From the NCBI GenBank assembly GCA_016932385.1, contig JAFGCY010000084.1, positions 1 to 64,000 of the forward strand: a stretch of 64,000 nucleotides of DNA, given 5' to 3'. How positions within the stretch are numbered: position 1 is the first letter of the stretch; each line of letters begins with the position of its first letter. The DNA comes from a bacterium (GTDB lineage: Bacteria > 4484-113 > JAFGCY01). The notes beneath the pieces are model-generated. The model worked only from the letters and a program-made list of their open reading frames with translations, searched no databases and was not told the origin of the DNA. A program made the translations under genes and the position numbers. Positions 28,610 through 37,750 of this stretch are shown in pieces.

Positions 28610-30232
28610 CTAGATCTCGCTCTCCTTGTGGATCGCATGGCAATCCGTACACTCGCCGGCCGGAATCTCCGCCAAATGCACGAAGTCCTGGTGGCAGAGC
28701 TCGCAGCTGTTGGCGCTGCCGCCGTACTGCGCCGTGTGGTTATTGGCATGGCAGTTCTGGCAGACCGTATGCGGCATCGGCGGATTTTCCGGATAGATAT
28801 CGATATGGCACAAGTTGCACGAATCCGAATAGCGCCGGATATCGAAGACATGGGCTTCATGGCAAACGGCGCAGACGCGGTGCCCGAAGGGGATGTCATC
28901 CCAGGTCAGGGCTTCGCCGGGCATCGGCTCGGTGTGACAGGGAATGCAGCTGTTGACGGGACCGGCAAACGTGAAGCCGCGCGAGTCGATCGCGGACTGG
29001 CTATGGCAGTTTTCACAGGCCAGATGTTCCTCGGGCGTCTGGGGCTGGAACTCGAGGTGCATGCGGTCCGGATGGCAACCGCGGCAGGATCCGCTCTTGG
29101 CCATCGTTTGAATGCTGTGCGGATCATGGCAAGCCTCGCAGTCCGTCTGATGGAAGTTCAGGTTGTGCTCCAGCACCGAGTCGATCTCATGGCAATTGAT
29201 ACAGGTGTTCTGGAACGTCGCGTACCAGTGGTGCGGTTTATGGCAGGATGTGCAGGTCTGGTGCTCGTCGGGTAACCCCGCCAGCTGAGTGCTGGCGCCT
29301 TCCTGATCGTGGCAGGTCACGCAGGCCTGGTCGCCGTAGTAGTTGAAATTGCCGACGTAATGGCAATTCGTGCAGTCGCGGTGGGTCGTCGGCAGATGGC
29401 TCTCGCCGCCGTAATAGGTGTCATCGTGGCAGACCTGGCAGGCCTCATCGCCGATATCGGTGGTACTGAAGTGCGCGTTGTGGCAGGCCAGGCAGTCCTG
29501 CGGGTGATCGGGCACGTTGTGCACAAGGATTTCACCGCTGGCATAGTGGCATTTCGAGCAGAGCTCGCTGCTGTTGCGGATCGGGCTGTGCGGCGTATGG
29601 CAAACCAGGCACGAGCCATGCACCTTGTTGTCGGGGTTGACGATCTCCGCCACCTCGGGATGGCAGTCCGCGCAAACCTGTCCGCCGGAAACAACGGCGG
29701 TCTCGTGCGGCCGATGGCAATTGTCACAGGTAATATCGTGCGGTGACTCGGGATTGAAAGCGGTATAGATCACGCTGTCCAGCCCGTGGCAGTCCTGGCA
29801 TAATTCGCGCAGGATGTGCACGCTATCGGCGTAGTTCTCCGTGTATTTGCGGAACTGGTGGCAGGACAGGCAATGGTTATGCCAGACCTCGGCGGCGACA
29901 ATCCGCTCCCCGTGGCATTCCATGCACAGAGCCAGCGATTCCTCGTGGGTGATCCAGGTTTCCGTGCGGTGGCACCGGTTGCACTCGATCTGGGCATCCT
30001 CCACATGGGCTTGGTGCATCAGGTTGCCGATCATGCTGCTCGTTTCCTGCGGCGAGAACTCATAGCCGGTTAATTTAACCGGAATAGCAGTATCGGCAGC
30101 AGCGGTCGTCGGATGCTCGACCTGATGCGTACAGCCGGCAACAACGAGCGCCACCAACGTCAAGACGCAGGCCAGCAACCTCAGCTGCACGCGTTTTGCC
30201 TCGATCCACTTGATTGGTTGTTTGGTATTCAT
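28610..30232 (-). CDS. Multiheme c-type cytochrome lipoprotein, 23 CxxCH motifs in 540 aa
   Basis: 23 CxxCH counted by eye; lipobox LVVAGC; overlaps the upstream NrfD-like gene stop (TGATG). Confidence 0.93.
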   Translation of the reverse strand: MNTKQPIKWIEAKRVQLRLLACVLTLVALVVAGCTHQVEHPTTAAADTAIPVKLTGYEFSPQETSSMIGNLMHQAHVEDAQIECNRCHRTETWITHEESLALCMECHGERIVAAEVWHNHCLSCHQFRKYTENYADSVHILRELCQDCHGLDSVIYTAFNPESPHDITCDNCHRPHETAVVSGGQVCADCHPEVAEIVNPDNKVHGSCLVCHTPHSPIRNSSELCSKCHYASGEILVHNVPDHPQDCLACHNAHFSTTDIGDEACQVCHDDTYYGGESHLPTTHRDCTNCHYVGNFNYYGDQACVTCHDQEGASTQLAGLPDEHQTCTSCHKPHHWYATFQNTCINCHEIDSVLEHNLNFHQTDCEACHDPHSIQTMAKSGSCRGCHPDRMHLEFQPQTPEEHLACENCHSQSAIDSRGFTFAGPVNSCIPCHTEPMPGEALTWDDIPFGHRVCAVCHEAHVFDIRRYSDSCNLCHIDIYPENPPMPHTVCQNCHANNHTAQYGGSANSCELCHQDFVHLAEIPAGECTDCHAIHKESEI

Positions 30233-31548
30233 CAGGACACCGCCTGCTTATCCGGATTCGGTGCTTCCAGGGAGTGGGGCTCTTGTGTATCCACCAAGAC
30301 CGGGAAGTTGCGCACCATCACGTTGTAGAAGAAGAGAATACCGGCGACCAGGCCGGCACTGATCAGAAGCTCTTCCGGGCTGGGGAAATACGCGCCGTTG
30401 CCCGGCCGTTCCATCGCAAACAAGGTCACGTTGAACCGATTGAAGATCAGGCCGACGATGATCAGCGCCGCCGCGCCGAATCGCATCCAGGTCTGGTGCC
30501 GGAACTTGCAGTTGGCCAGCAGGATCATCGGGACAATGGCCCCCATGGCCAACTCAAAGAAAAACAGCCCGCCCATCGGGCTGAACAACAGGTCCAGGTG
30601 GCCGCGCTGAATGACATCCACAAAGCGCAAGACCGTATAGATGCCGAGGATATAAAACAGAATGTGGCCGAATCCCGCCAAAGCATCCGCCTCGATCGGC
30701 AGTCCGAAATTGCGGCTGCTCAGGGTGGACTCGAAGATCACCATGGCAAAGCCCACTCCGACAGCCGAAACAAAGAAGAAGACCGGTAACAACGGTGACC
30801 ACCACAGCGGGTGCAGCTTATCCTGCGTCAACAGGAACAATGTGCCCAGGCTGGACTGGTGGGCCGTGCTGAAGAGCACGCCGGCGATGATCAACAGGAT
30901 CGGCACCCCGCCCGGTGCCGAGACCAACCTGGGCAGGAATACGGCCAAAATGCTGGTAACCACCAGGGCTACCACCGCCCACACCCAGGAATGCGACATG
31001 ATGAAGGTGAACCAGGACAGCGCAATCACGACAAACACCGGCGTTACTTTGGCCAGCAGTCGTTGCGCCCACTCCCAGCCGAATCGCTCGAAGACGGACG
31101 GCAGAAACTCCAAGGCCAGCACCGAGGTGTATAGCATTACGCACCAGGCCACTTCGAACAGCGCGGAGTGCTTCGGCCAGAACAGGATCGGATGGTAGAT
31201 GTGCCAGGGCAAACCCAGGTCGACCAGCAGGCCGATCGCGACAAAGATGTAGCCCAGGAAACCGGTCAGAATTGCCGGCCGGGTCAGGCCATGGAATTTC
31301 TCCCCCCAGAACAGGTAGACCACGGCGGCGGTCGTAAAGCCGCCGGCGGCCAGGGCCACGCCGCAGATCACGTCGAAGGCCACCCAGATACCCCAGGGGT
31401 ACTGGTCGCTGAGGTTGGTGGTCGCTCCCAGGCCCAGCACGAACCGGTAGATCGTCGCCATCAGGCCGGCGGCCATCAGGATCAACAGCGCCGTGGTCCC
31501 CGGTGTTAACAGCTTGAATTCGCCGCGGTAGAAGGAGTGGCTAGCCAT
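30232..31548 (-). CDS. NrfD/PsrC/HybB-like integral membrane subunit
   Basis: About 10 TM helices; LSDQYPWGIWVAFDVICGVALAAGGF, TAHQSSLGTLF, ESTLSSRNFG; start overlaps ferredoxin gene end. Confidence 0.88.
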   Translation of the reverse strand: MASHSFYRGEFKLLTPGTTALLILMAAGLMATIYRFVLGLGATTNLSDQYPWGIWVAFDVICGVALAAGGFTTAAVVYLFWGEKFHGLTRPAILTGFLGYIFVAIGLLVDLGLPWHIYHPILFWPKHSALFEVAWCVMLYTSVLALEFLPSVFERFGWEWAQRLLAKVTPVFVVIALSWFTFIMSHSWVWAVVALVVTSILAVFLPRLVSAPGGVPILLIIAGVLFSTAHQSSLGTLFLLTQDKLHPLWWSPLLPVFFFVSAVGVGFAMVIFESTLSSRNFGLPIEADALAGFGHILFYILGIYTVLRFVDVIQRGHLDLLFSPMGGLFFFELAMGAIVPMILLANCKFRHQTWMRFGAAALIIVGLIFNRFNVTLFAMERPGNGAYFPSPEELLISAGLVAGILFFYNVMVRNFPVLVDTQEPHSLEAPNPDKQAVS

Positions 31549-32413
31549 CCTGCACCCCCTGATCCTTGCCGGCGGCGCGTTCCTGCTCGGCCAGTTCGAC
31601 TTTGCGCTTCCAGAGCAGGTAGATCCCCGCCAGAACGAATCCACCGAAGACGATCAACGGCGGCACGCTGTCCAGGGCTGCTTCGGTGTACTCCGGATAC
31701 GGACGCTCGCCCGTGCGCGTCGGAAAGCCCAGGAGCGCGAACGGCACCGGCGACAAGTACAGCCACGCGGTGCCGCCGGCTTCCTTTTCGCCGTAGATAT
31801 GGTTCACATAACGACCGGGATTCTGCTGGATTCGCCGCTTGGCTTCGGCCAGTAGTTCATCGCGTTCGCCGAACTGCAGGCAACTGGTCGGGCACGCGGC
31901 CACACAGGCCGGGATCCGTTCCTCACGGCTCAGATCCTCGTTGGAAAACATCCGCTCGACACAGAAGGTGCATTTCTTCACGTAAGGAATCGGCTCACTC
32001 CACTGGTACGTCGGGACGTTAAACGGACAGGCCATCATGCAGTACCGGCAACCCATGCACTTGTTCATGTCATAGACGACCGGTCCTTCCTCCATGCGGT
32101 GGAAAGCCCCGACCGGACAGGCCGATTCGCAGGCCGGTTCCAGGCAGTGCATGCACTGGCGCTTGACGAAAACCCAGTTGGACTCGCCGACACCATCGGC
32201 GGTGTCATGGTATTCAACCACTGTAAAACGGTCCGCCGACAACGGTGGCCGGTGATCGGCTTGCTCGGTTCCCACATAGCAATCCTGGCGCTTGCCAGGG
32301 GTTGTAACATACGAGTCGCTGTCCAGGCTTTGACCGTGCTGCTGCCGGCAAGCCGCCGCACAAGCGCGCCCACCGGCGCACTGTGTCAAGTCCACGAGAA
32401 CACCAAAACTCAT
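31541..32413 (-). CDS. 4Fe-4S ferredoxin-type electron transfer subunit (HybA/DmsB/HmcB-like) with C-terminal TM
   Basis: Four Cys clusters (CAGGRACAAAC, CMHCLEPACESACP, CMGCRYCMMACP, CTFC...CVAACP); SD ggag before ATG 32413. Confidence 0.9.
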   Translation of the reverse strand: MSFGVLVDLTQCAGGRACAAACRQQHGQSLDSDSYVTTPGKRQDCYVGTEQADHRPPLSADRFTVVEYHDTADGVGESNWVFVKRQCMHCLEPACESACPVGAFHRMEEGPVVYDMNKCMGCRYCMMACPFNVPTYQWSEPIPYVKKCTFCVERMFSNEDLSREERIPACVAACPTSCLQFGERDELLAEAKRRIQQNPGRYVNHIYGEKEAGGTAWLYLSPVPFALLGFPTRTGERPYPEYTEAALDSVPPLIVFGGFVLAGIYLLWKRKVELAEQERAAGKDQGVQDG

Positions 32414-32548
32414 TTTCAACTCCAGTTGTTCTAGCCAACCAACCCGCAGCACCGAGCGACACGACACGTAGCTTAACATACCTATTAGTTCATCTTATAA
32501 TATTATAACTACAGCTAGCAAGCTACAACTGCGATTTCACTCGTTTTT

Positions 32549-32586
32549 GCCCACACAATCACAATTTAACCTGATTATATGTGGGC
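32549..32586. promoter_or_regulatory. Nested inverted repeat GCCCACA-c-AATCA-N10-TGATT-ata-TGTGGGC upstream of electron-transfer operon
   Basis: 7 bp plus 5 bp arms in the 515 bp AT-rich intergenic region. Confidence 0.4.
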
Positions 32587-32606
32587 TCAACAGCACATCG
32601 ATGATA

Positions 32607-32624
32607 ATGATATAATTATATCAT
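32607..32624. promoter_or_regulatory. 18 bp perfect palindrome ATGATATAATTATATCAT
   Basis: Self-reverse-complementary; in AT-rich intergenic region upstream of electron-transfer operon. Confidence 0.4.
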
Positions 32625-32745
32625 ATTGAACAACAGTTTATTTTAAATGGAATATATGAGAATGTTTGAATGAAATATTAACTATCTACGAAACTCTACA
32701 CGCGATAATACCGACGGACAGCCTGCGTGATTTTTCTCTAAGTAT

Positions 32746-32762
32746 ACCATACTGGGTATGGT
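32746..32762. repeat. Inverted repeat ACCATAC-tgg-GTATGGT
   Basis: 7 bp perfect arms, 3 nt loop. Confidence 0.35.
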
Positions 32763-32928
32763 TATTGGTCTGAGCCACAAGCCAACTCGGAGAACGCACC
32801 AGATTCCGAAACGAAACCCCGGCAGCGGGCCCGCCCTTAATTGAATTGAATCTTGGTTATCTTGGTAATTTCCGCCCACCGCCAGCCTGTGGCTGACATT
32901 AAATTCCGATTAAAGGCGACGGGTAGGT

Positions 32929-33861
32929 TCAGCTGATCACGGAATCGAACTCGCGGCGCACACGCGCGTTGCTCCAGGCTGTCGTCAGCGAGACGTTCAG
33001 CTTGTGCTCGTTGATGTTGTGCAGCAGGAACTCGTTGCCTTCGCGGCCGATCACTTGCTCGGGTTCCGGCACCAGGTCGGCTCCACTTACGATACAGGCC
33101 TGGGCGATCACCAGGCTGGCGGCCACCAGCGTCAGCATCCGCGGGTGCGGATCCAGCGGGTCCGGTGGCACCACCTTGCCCACCGGCATCCACAGGTGCG
33201 AAAGCAAGCTGGGCACCGGATGCGGAATATTCCAACGGTGGGCCAACTCGGCGCTCAGAACCGGCGTGATTACTTGCCACGTATCCATTTCCAAGTGCAG
33301 CCGGTCCGTTTCCAGCGATAACTGCCGGTAGGCATCCGTCGGTCTTGGATCGGCGCTGCCCAGCAGAAGCGAGCCCAAGCGTGAGATCAGCGCTAAGGTG
33401 GAGGCCGTCGAAGGATCGGCCAAAGCCGCATCCTGGCCCCAGCGAAAGGCCAGCACGGAAGCGCCGGCAGTCCAGTGACGGACGAATTCCATATGCTTGG
33501 ACTGGATCGGCGGTGCTTTGGAAAAGCCGCTCTCCAACAGATAGGCCACGATAATCGACTTAACCAGGTTGAAGCCCAGGTGCACCATCGCCCGTTGGAT
33601 GCTGGTCATCGGTTGGCGCAAGCCAAACCGCGCGGAGTTGGCCACAGCCAGGATCCGGCTGCCCAGCACTGCGTCGTGCCCGACTTTATCGGCCAGCGCT
33701 CGCGCATCGAAGTCTTCCAGTGTCAGGTGCGGGCCGCTCAACTCGCTCAGCAGCGGCGGGGCCGGCAACAGCTGGTTCATCCGTGCGTCCCACACGCTCC
33801 GGATCGATTCGTCGAGCTGGTCCCAGGCATATAACGGGACACGCGTTACCAAGTCGTTCAT
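32929..33861 (-). CDS. HDOD domain protein
   Basis: LPAPPLLSEL...ALADKVGHDAVLGSRILAVANSARFGLRQPMTSIQRAMVHLGFNLVKSIIVAYL. Confidence 0.85.
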   Translation of the reverse strand: MNDLVTRVPLYAWDQLDESIRSVWDARMNQLLPAPPLLSELSGPHLTLEDFDARALADKVGHDAVLGSRILAVANSARFGLRQPMTSIQRAMVHLGFNLVKSIIVAYLLESGFSKAPPIQSKHMEFVRHWTAGASVLAFRWGQDAALADPSTASTLALISRLGSLLLGSADPRPTDAYRQLSLETDRLHLEMDTWQVITPVLSAELAHRWNIPHPVPSLLSHLWMPVGKVVPPDPLDPHPRMLTLVAASLVIAQACIVSGADLVPEPEQVIGREGNEFLLHNINEHKLNVSLTTAWSNARVRREFDSVIS

Positions 33862-33882
33862 TGCTGGCTATTATCTCACTTG

Positions 33883-34638
33883 TTAATCATTGTCCGCCAC
33901 TCGCTTGATCTGCGCGGCAACTTCTTCCCAGTCCACATAGCGCATCGCGAAGCCGAACATACCGTTGACCAGCGTTCGCTGGTGAATGACTTCCCGATGC
34001 TCGTGGATGACCATCCGGTGCAAACCATTGCCGGCTTCCACGTCGGAAGTGGCCTCCTGGATAATCTTGAGCGCATCCTGGCGCATCTGCTGCCGGCTGC
34101 GAAACCATTGCAGCACATACCAGGTTGGGTAGTTTACACAGTGCTCGTATTCCGGCAAGTGGTGGTATTTCGACAGGTCATGCCGTGTCGTCTCGGCCCG
34201 CGGCAGTTCGGGAATCCAGGATTGCTGGTACTCGATCAGACCCGTGGGCCCGCTCGGCCGCTGCAACTCGGTTGAACCCGCTGACGTCTCAGGCCGCAGT
34301 GCCGCCACGGCCTCGGCGGCTGATTTGTACCACTTGAATTCGCGCTCCAGCCGCGAGATATAGATCAACTCCAGCAGGTTCGCGCGCATGCCGGCCAGAT
34401 GAACCGCTCCATCCTGCAGTTTGATTTGCTGCACAAGCCGGGCCAACGCGCCCAGCCCGCTGGAATCAATGAACTTAAGCTCACTGACATCAAGTAACAC
34501 ATCAGTTTGGTCGAGTACGGCCAACTCAGAAGTAACAACCTGGTCGAATCGACTCGCGGTCAGCATCGTCAATTCGCCGATCAGCTTCAACACTGGATAG
34601 CCCTCGACACGAACTGCTTGCACGGTTAGCTCATCCAT
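33883..34638 (-). CDS. STAS-domain (anti-anti-sigma-like) protein with uncharacterised C-terminal domain
   Basis: LIGELTMLTASRFDQVV...DVLLDVSELKFIDSSGLGALARLVQ. Confidence 0.85.
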   Translation of the reverse strand: MDELTVQAVRVEGYPVLKLIGELTMLTASRFDQVVTSELAVLDQTDVLLDVSELKFIDSSGLGALARLVQQIKLQDGAVHLAGMRANLLELIYISRLEREFKWYKSAAEAVAALRPETSAGSTELQRPSGPTGLIEYQQSWIPELPRAETTRHDLSKYHHLPEYEHCVNYPTWYVLQWFRSRQQMRQDALKIIQEATSDVEAGNGLHRMVIHEHREVIHQRTLVNGMFGFAMRYVDWEEVAAQIKRVADND

Positions 34639-34675
34639 ATTCCACCCGCAAACTGGTTTCCCACCTAATGTCAGT

Positions 34676-36751
34676 TTACCTTGCCTGCTCTGGTTTGTCC
34701 GGTGGAACCCATTGTTCCGCCGGAACTGCCACCGCCGTTACCGGCTTGGCGGGCAGTTGGTAAATCTCCGGTCGCTCGGGATCGACGACGCGGTACATTT
34801 CCACGGGCTGCTCACGGCCCTTGACCTGGCGCGAGCCGACCAGCTCGAAATCGAAATCGCCGCGCGCGGCTTCCTTGACCTCGCGCGTCACGACCACCGC
34901 CCAGCCGAAATTCTTGGTTTCGCTTTCCACGCGGCTGGCGACATTAACCGCATCGCCGATCAGCGTATAGTCATGGCGGCGCTCGCTGCCGATATTGCCC
35001 ATCACCGCGGGTCCGACGTGCAGGCCCACGCCGACCTTGAATTCGGGCAGGCCCAGCTCGCGCATCTGCGGGTGTACGTTGTCATGCAAACCGCGGATCA
35101 TCTGCAAGCCGGCGCGGATCGCATCGCCACAGGGATCCTGCGTGGGCACGGGGGCGCCGAAGAACGCCATCAAGCCGTCTCCAAGGTACTTATCGACAAA
35201 CCCGTTGTTGTTCTGGATGACCTCCGTTACTTCGGAGAGGTAGATGTTGAGAAACTCGACGATCTGGTGCGGCGTCAGACGCTCGGTGATCGTCGAGTAA
35301 CTGCGGATGTCGTTGAACAACACCGCCACCGTGCGCTCGACGCCGCCCAGTCCGGCGAATTCCGGATTGGCGATAATCTGCTCGACGATCGCGTCGCTGA
35401 CATACCGGCCGAAGATGAAGCGGATCCGCCGCCGTTCCTTTTCCTCGGCTACGCCGCCGAATACCGTGCAGGCCACGAAGGGCAGGATAAAACCCAGCGC
35501 CGTAGTCGACTGCGTCAGCTCGACGCTGCGCAACGTGAACAGCAGGCTGTTCGCCAAGCCGAGGATCGCCAGGATGATGATCCCCGACAGCGCCCCACGC
35601 CAAATCGGTCGGGCCAGCGACGTGCCCCAGGCGATCAGGGCCAGGATGATCACCAGGATCCGCACCATGCCGGTGGGCACACGCTTGACCAGCCGGCCGC
35701 GGGCCAGCGTGTCGAAAGCCTGGGCATTGGTCTCCACGCCGAACATCTGGCCGAAGGGTGTATTGAAATAATCGTTGTCCAGGCGGCTGCAGCTGCCGAT
35801 GAACACCACGCCGCCCTGGAAAATCTGCGCCAGCGCCGCTTGTTCGGTTGTGGTCAATTCGCGCCGCAGGCTGGCCGGCCCGGGTGGATCGTCCCAAGTA
35901 TCGTCCGCGGGCGCCGCGGCCGCTCCCGACTCGTCCGACTCATCTTCCGTCATCCACAGCTCGGGGAACAGGCGGATATAGTCGTACTCATGACCGGCGT
36001 AGGTGGCGGGTTTGGCGCAGTAGTTGATCACGAAGAAACGCTGAGTGGTGTCGCCCTTGGCGCGCTGGCTCAGTTCGGCGCGGGCCAACTCTGTATCGAA
36101 GTCGCGTCCGTCTTGCCGGCAAAGCTGCCGGAACGCCTCGACCGCCTGCGAATAGTACGTAACATCCGCGCCGCCTTCGCCCAGCGGCAACGTCGCGCGG
36201 ACCTGCTCCAGCAGCTTGAAGCTGAGCTTGTCCCAGGTATTGCTCAGGCCCAGGTGCGGATCGGCTTCCAGGATAACGTCGGCGGGCTTGATCAGGCTTT
36301 CGATCCGCGCGCCGCTGACATCGACCTGCTCGATCGCCGCGGCCAGGATGACCTCACAACCCCGCTGCCGGCAGTATTCCACCGCTTCGCGTAAGGCCAC
36401 ATCTTCAACAGCGTCCCAGCTGTCCTTCTCGGTGAACAGGATGTCGATCACCACGACCCGTGCGCCGGCATCGGCCAGACGCGTCAGGGCGGCGGCGTGC
36501 CAGTCGCGCGGCAGCGGCGGGTAATAAATATCGTGCTCGGCGAACGCCGCGATCGTGTTTTCAGTGATCCCGACAACCTTGACATAGTCGGCGGGCGCTA
36601 CTTCACCGCGCAGCTTATAACGGGCCTGCGTCGCCACCAGGTCCAGGGTGTTCAACCACCGGCGTGATCCTTCGTACCAATGCGCGGCCAGCACAAGACA
36701 AAGGGCAATCCCCGCCACTAAAAGTGACTTCCAGGTTAGGCCGGAGACCAT
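34676..36751 (-). CDS. CHASE2-domain membrane adenylate/guanylate cyclase (class III)
   Basis: VLFNDIRSYSTITERLTP, FVDKYLGDGLMAFFGAP, GVGLHVGPAVMGNIGSERRHDYTLIGDAVNVASRVE; N-terminal CHASE2-like region, TM segments; TACAAT 6 nt upstream. Confidence 0.9.
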   Translation of the reverse strand: MVSGLTWKSLLVAGIALCLVLAAHWYEGSRRWLNTLDLVATQARYKLRGEVAPADYVKVVGITENTIAAFAEHDIYYPPLPRDWHAAALTRLADAGARVVVIDILFTEKDSWDAVEDVALREAVEYCRQRGCEVILAAAIEQVDVSGARIESLIKPADVILEADPHLGLSNTWDKLSFKLLEQVRATLPLGEGGADVTYYSQAVEAFRQLCRQDGRDFDTELARAELSQRAKGDTTQRFFVINYCAKPATYAGHEYDYIRLFPELWMTEDESDESGAAAAPADDTWDDPPGPASLRRELTTTEQAALAQIFQGGVVFIGSCSRLDNDYFNTPFGQMFGVETNAQAFDTLARGRLVKRVPTGMVRILVIILALIAWGTSLARPIWRGALSGIIILAILGLANSLLFTLRSVELTQSTTALGFILPFVACTVFGGVAEEKERRRIRFIFGRYVSDAIVEQIIANPEFAGLGGVERTVAVLFNDIRSYSTITERLTPHQIVEFLNIYLSEVTEVIQNNNGFVDKYLGDGLMAFFGAPVPTQDPCGDAIRAGLQMIRGLHDNVHPQMRELGLPEFKVGVGLHVGPAVMGNIGSERRHDYTLIGDAVNVASRVESETKNFGWAVVVTREVKEAARGDFDFELVGSRQVKGREQPVEMYRVVDPERPEIYQLPAKPVTAVAVPAEQWVPPDKPEQAR

Positions 36752-36779
36752 GCAGAGATTGTAGCGGAGGTTCTAGCGT

Positions 36780-37715
36780 TCAGCGACGGCGGCGGGGTTT
36801 CGCCGCGCCATGCCCGAGATAGGCTTTGCGCATCTTGCGCAGGGCTTCACGCTCGATCTGGCGGATGCGTTCGCGACTCACCCCGCGTTCACGGGCCAGG
36901 CTTTCCAGCGTCGCACCGTCATCGTAATCACTGACGCCGCCACCTTCTCCCGCTTCCAGTTGCAGACCGAAACGGCGGCAAATCACGTAGCGCTCTTTGT
37001 CGTCCAGGTGCTTGAGCAAGGACCGCACGGTGATCTCATCCAGCGTGCGCAGGAACAACTCGTTGTCACCGCTGATCCGATCGGAGATCGGCTGGGCGGA
37101 GTCCTGCATCTCGTCGCCGTCGCTGTGCTCGAAGCCGCTTTCCAGCGACATGATATAGGGCACGGCGCTGGAGAACTTGCGGATGTCCTCCTCACTGAGC
37201 TTGCTTTGTTCCGCCAATTCGGTAATCGTCGGTTCGCGATTCTCCTTCTGGCGGAAGCGTTCGGTCTCCTTGCGCAGCTTGTTGATCTTGTCGATGATGT
37301 GTTCGGGCACGCGGATGATCGACTGGTTGCTGATGATGTAACGCAGGATGCGCTGGCGAATCCACCAGGTGGCATACGTGCTCAGCCGGTGGCCCAGTTC
37401 CGGGTTGAACTTGTCGATGGCGGTCATCAGGCCGATGTTGCCTTCGCTGATCAGATCGGCAAAGGGGATGCCCATGTGACGGTACTGTTTGGCGATGTTG
37501 AGCACCAGGCGCAGGTTGGCCTCGATCAGCTGGCGGCGCGCGTTCTCGCGCAGCACGCGCTCGTTATTCTTGTTGGCCAGCGTCGAAGTCAGATTGATTT
37601 CTTCCTGCTGGGTCAGCAGCGAGACCTGCGATAAAAAATCCAGGTAGTGGATCAGCGCGTTTTCCAGGTAGTCCTTGCTACGCTCGTCGCCCCCGTTTCT
37701 CCTGTGCTTGCTCAT
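36780..37715 (-). CDS. Sigma-70 family RNA polymerase sigma factor (regions 2-4)
   Basis: NLRLVLNIAKQYRHMGIPFADLISEGNIGLMTAIDKFNPELGHRLSTYATWWIRQ; SRERIRQIEREALRKMR. Confidence 0.93.
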   Translation of the reverse strand: MSKHRRNGGDERSKDYLENALIHYLDFLSQVSLLTQQEEINLTSTLANKNNERVLRENARRQLIEANLRLVLNIAKQYRHMGIPFADLISEGNIGLMTAIDKFNPELGHRLSTYATWWIRQRILRYIISNQSIIRVPEHIIDKINKLRKETERFRQKENREPTITELAEQSKLSEEDIRKFSSAVPYIMSLESGFEHSDGDEMQDSAQPISDRISGDNELFLRTLDEITVRSLLKHLDDKERYVICRRFGLQLEAGEGGGVSDYDDGATLESLARERGVSRERIRQIEREALRKMRKAYLGHGAAKPRRRR

Positions 37716-37750
37716 TCGCCTTATTGGCTTACCATCCTACACTATGGGCC

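Noticed and set aside
34712-36394. 560-aa plus-strand ORF opposite the cyclase
   Set aside because: Antisense shadow of CHASE2/cyclase coding sequence.
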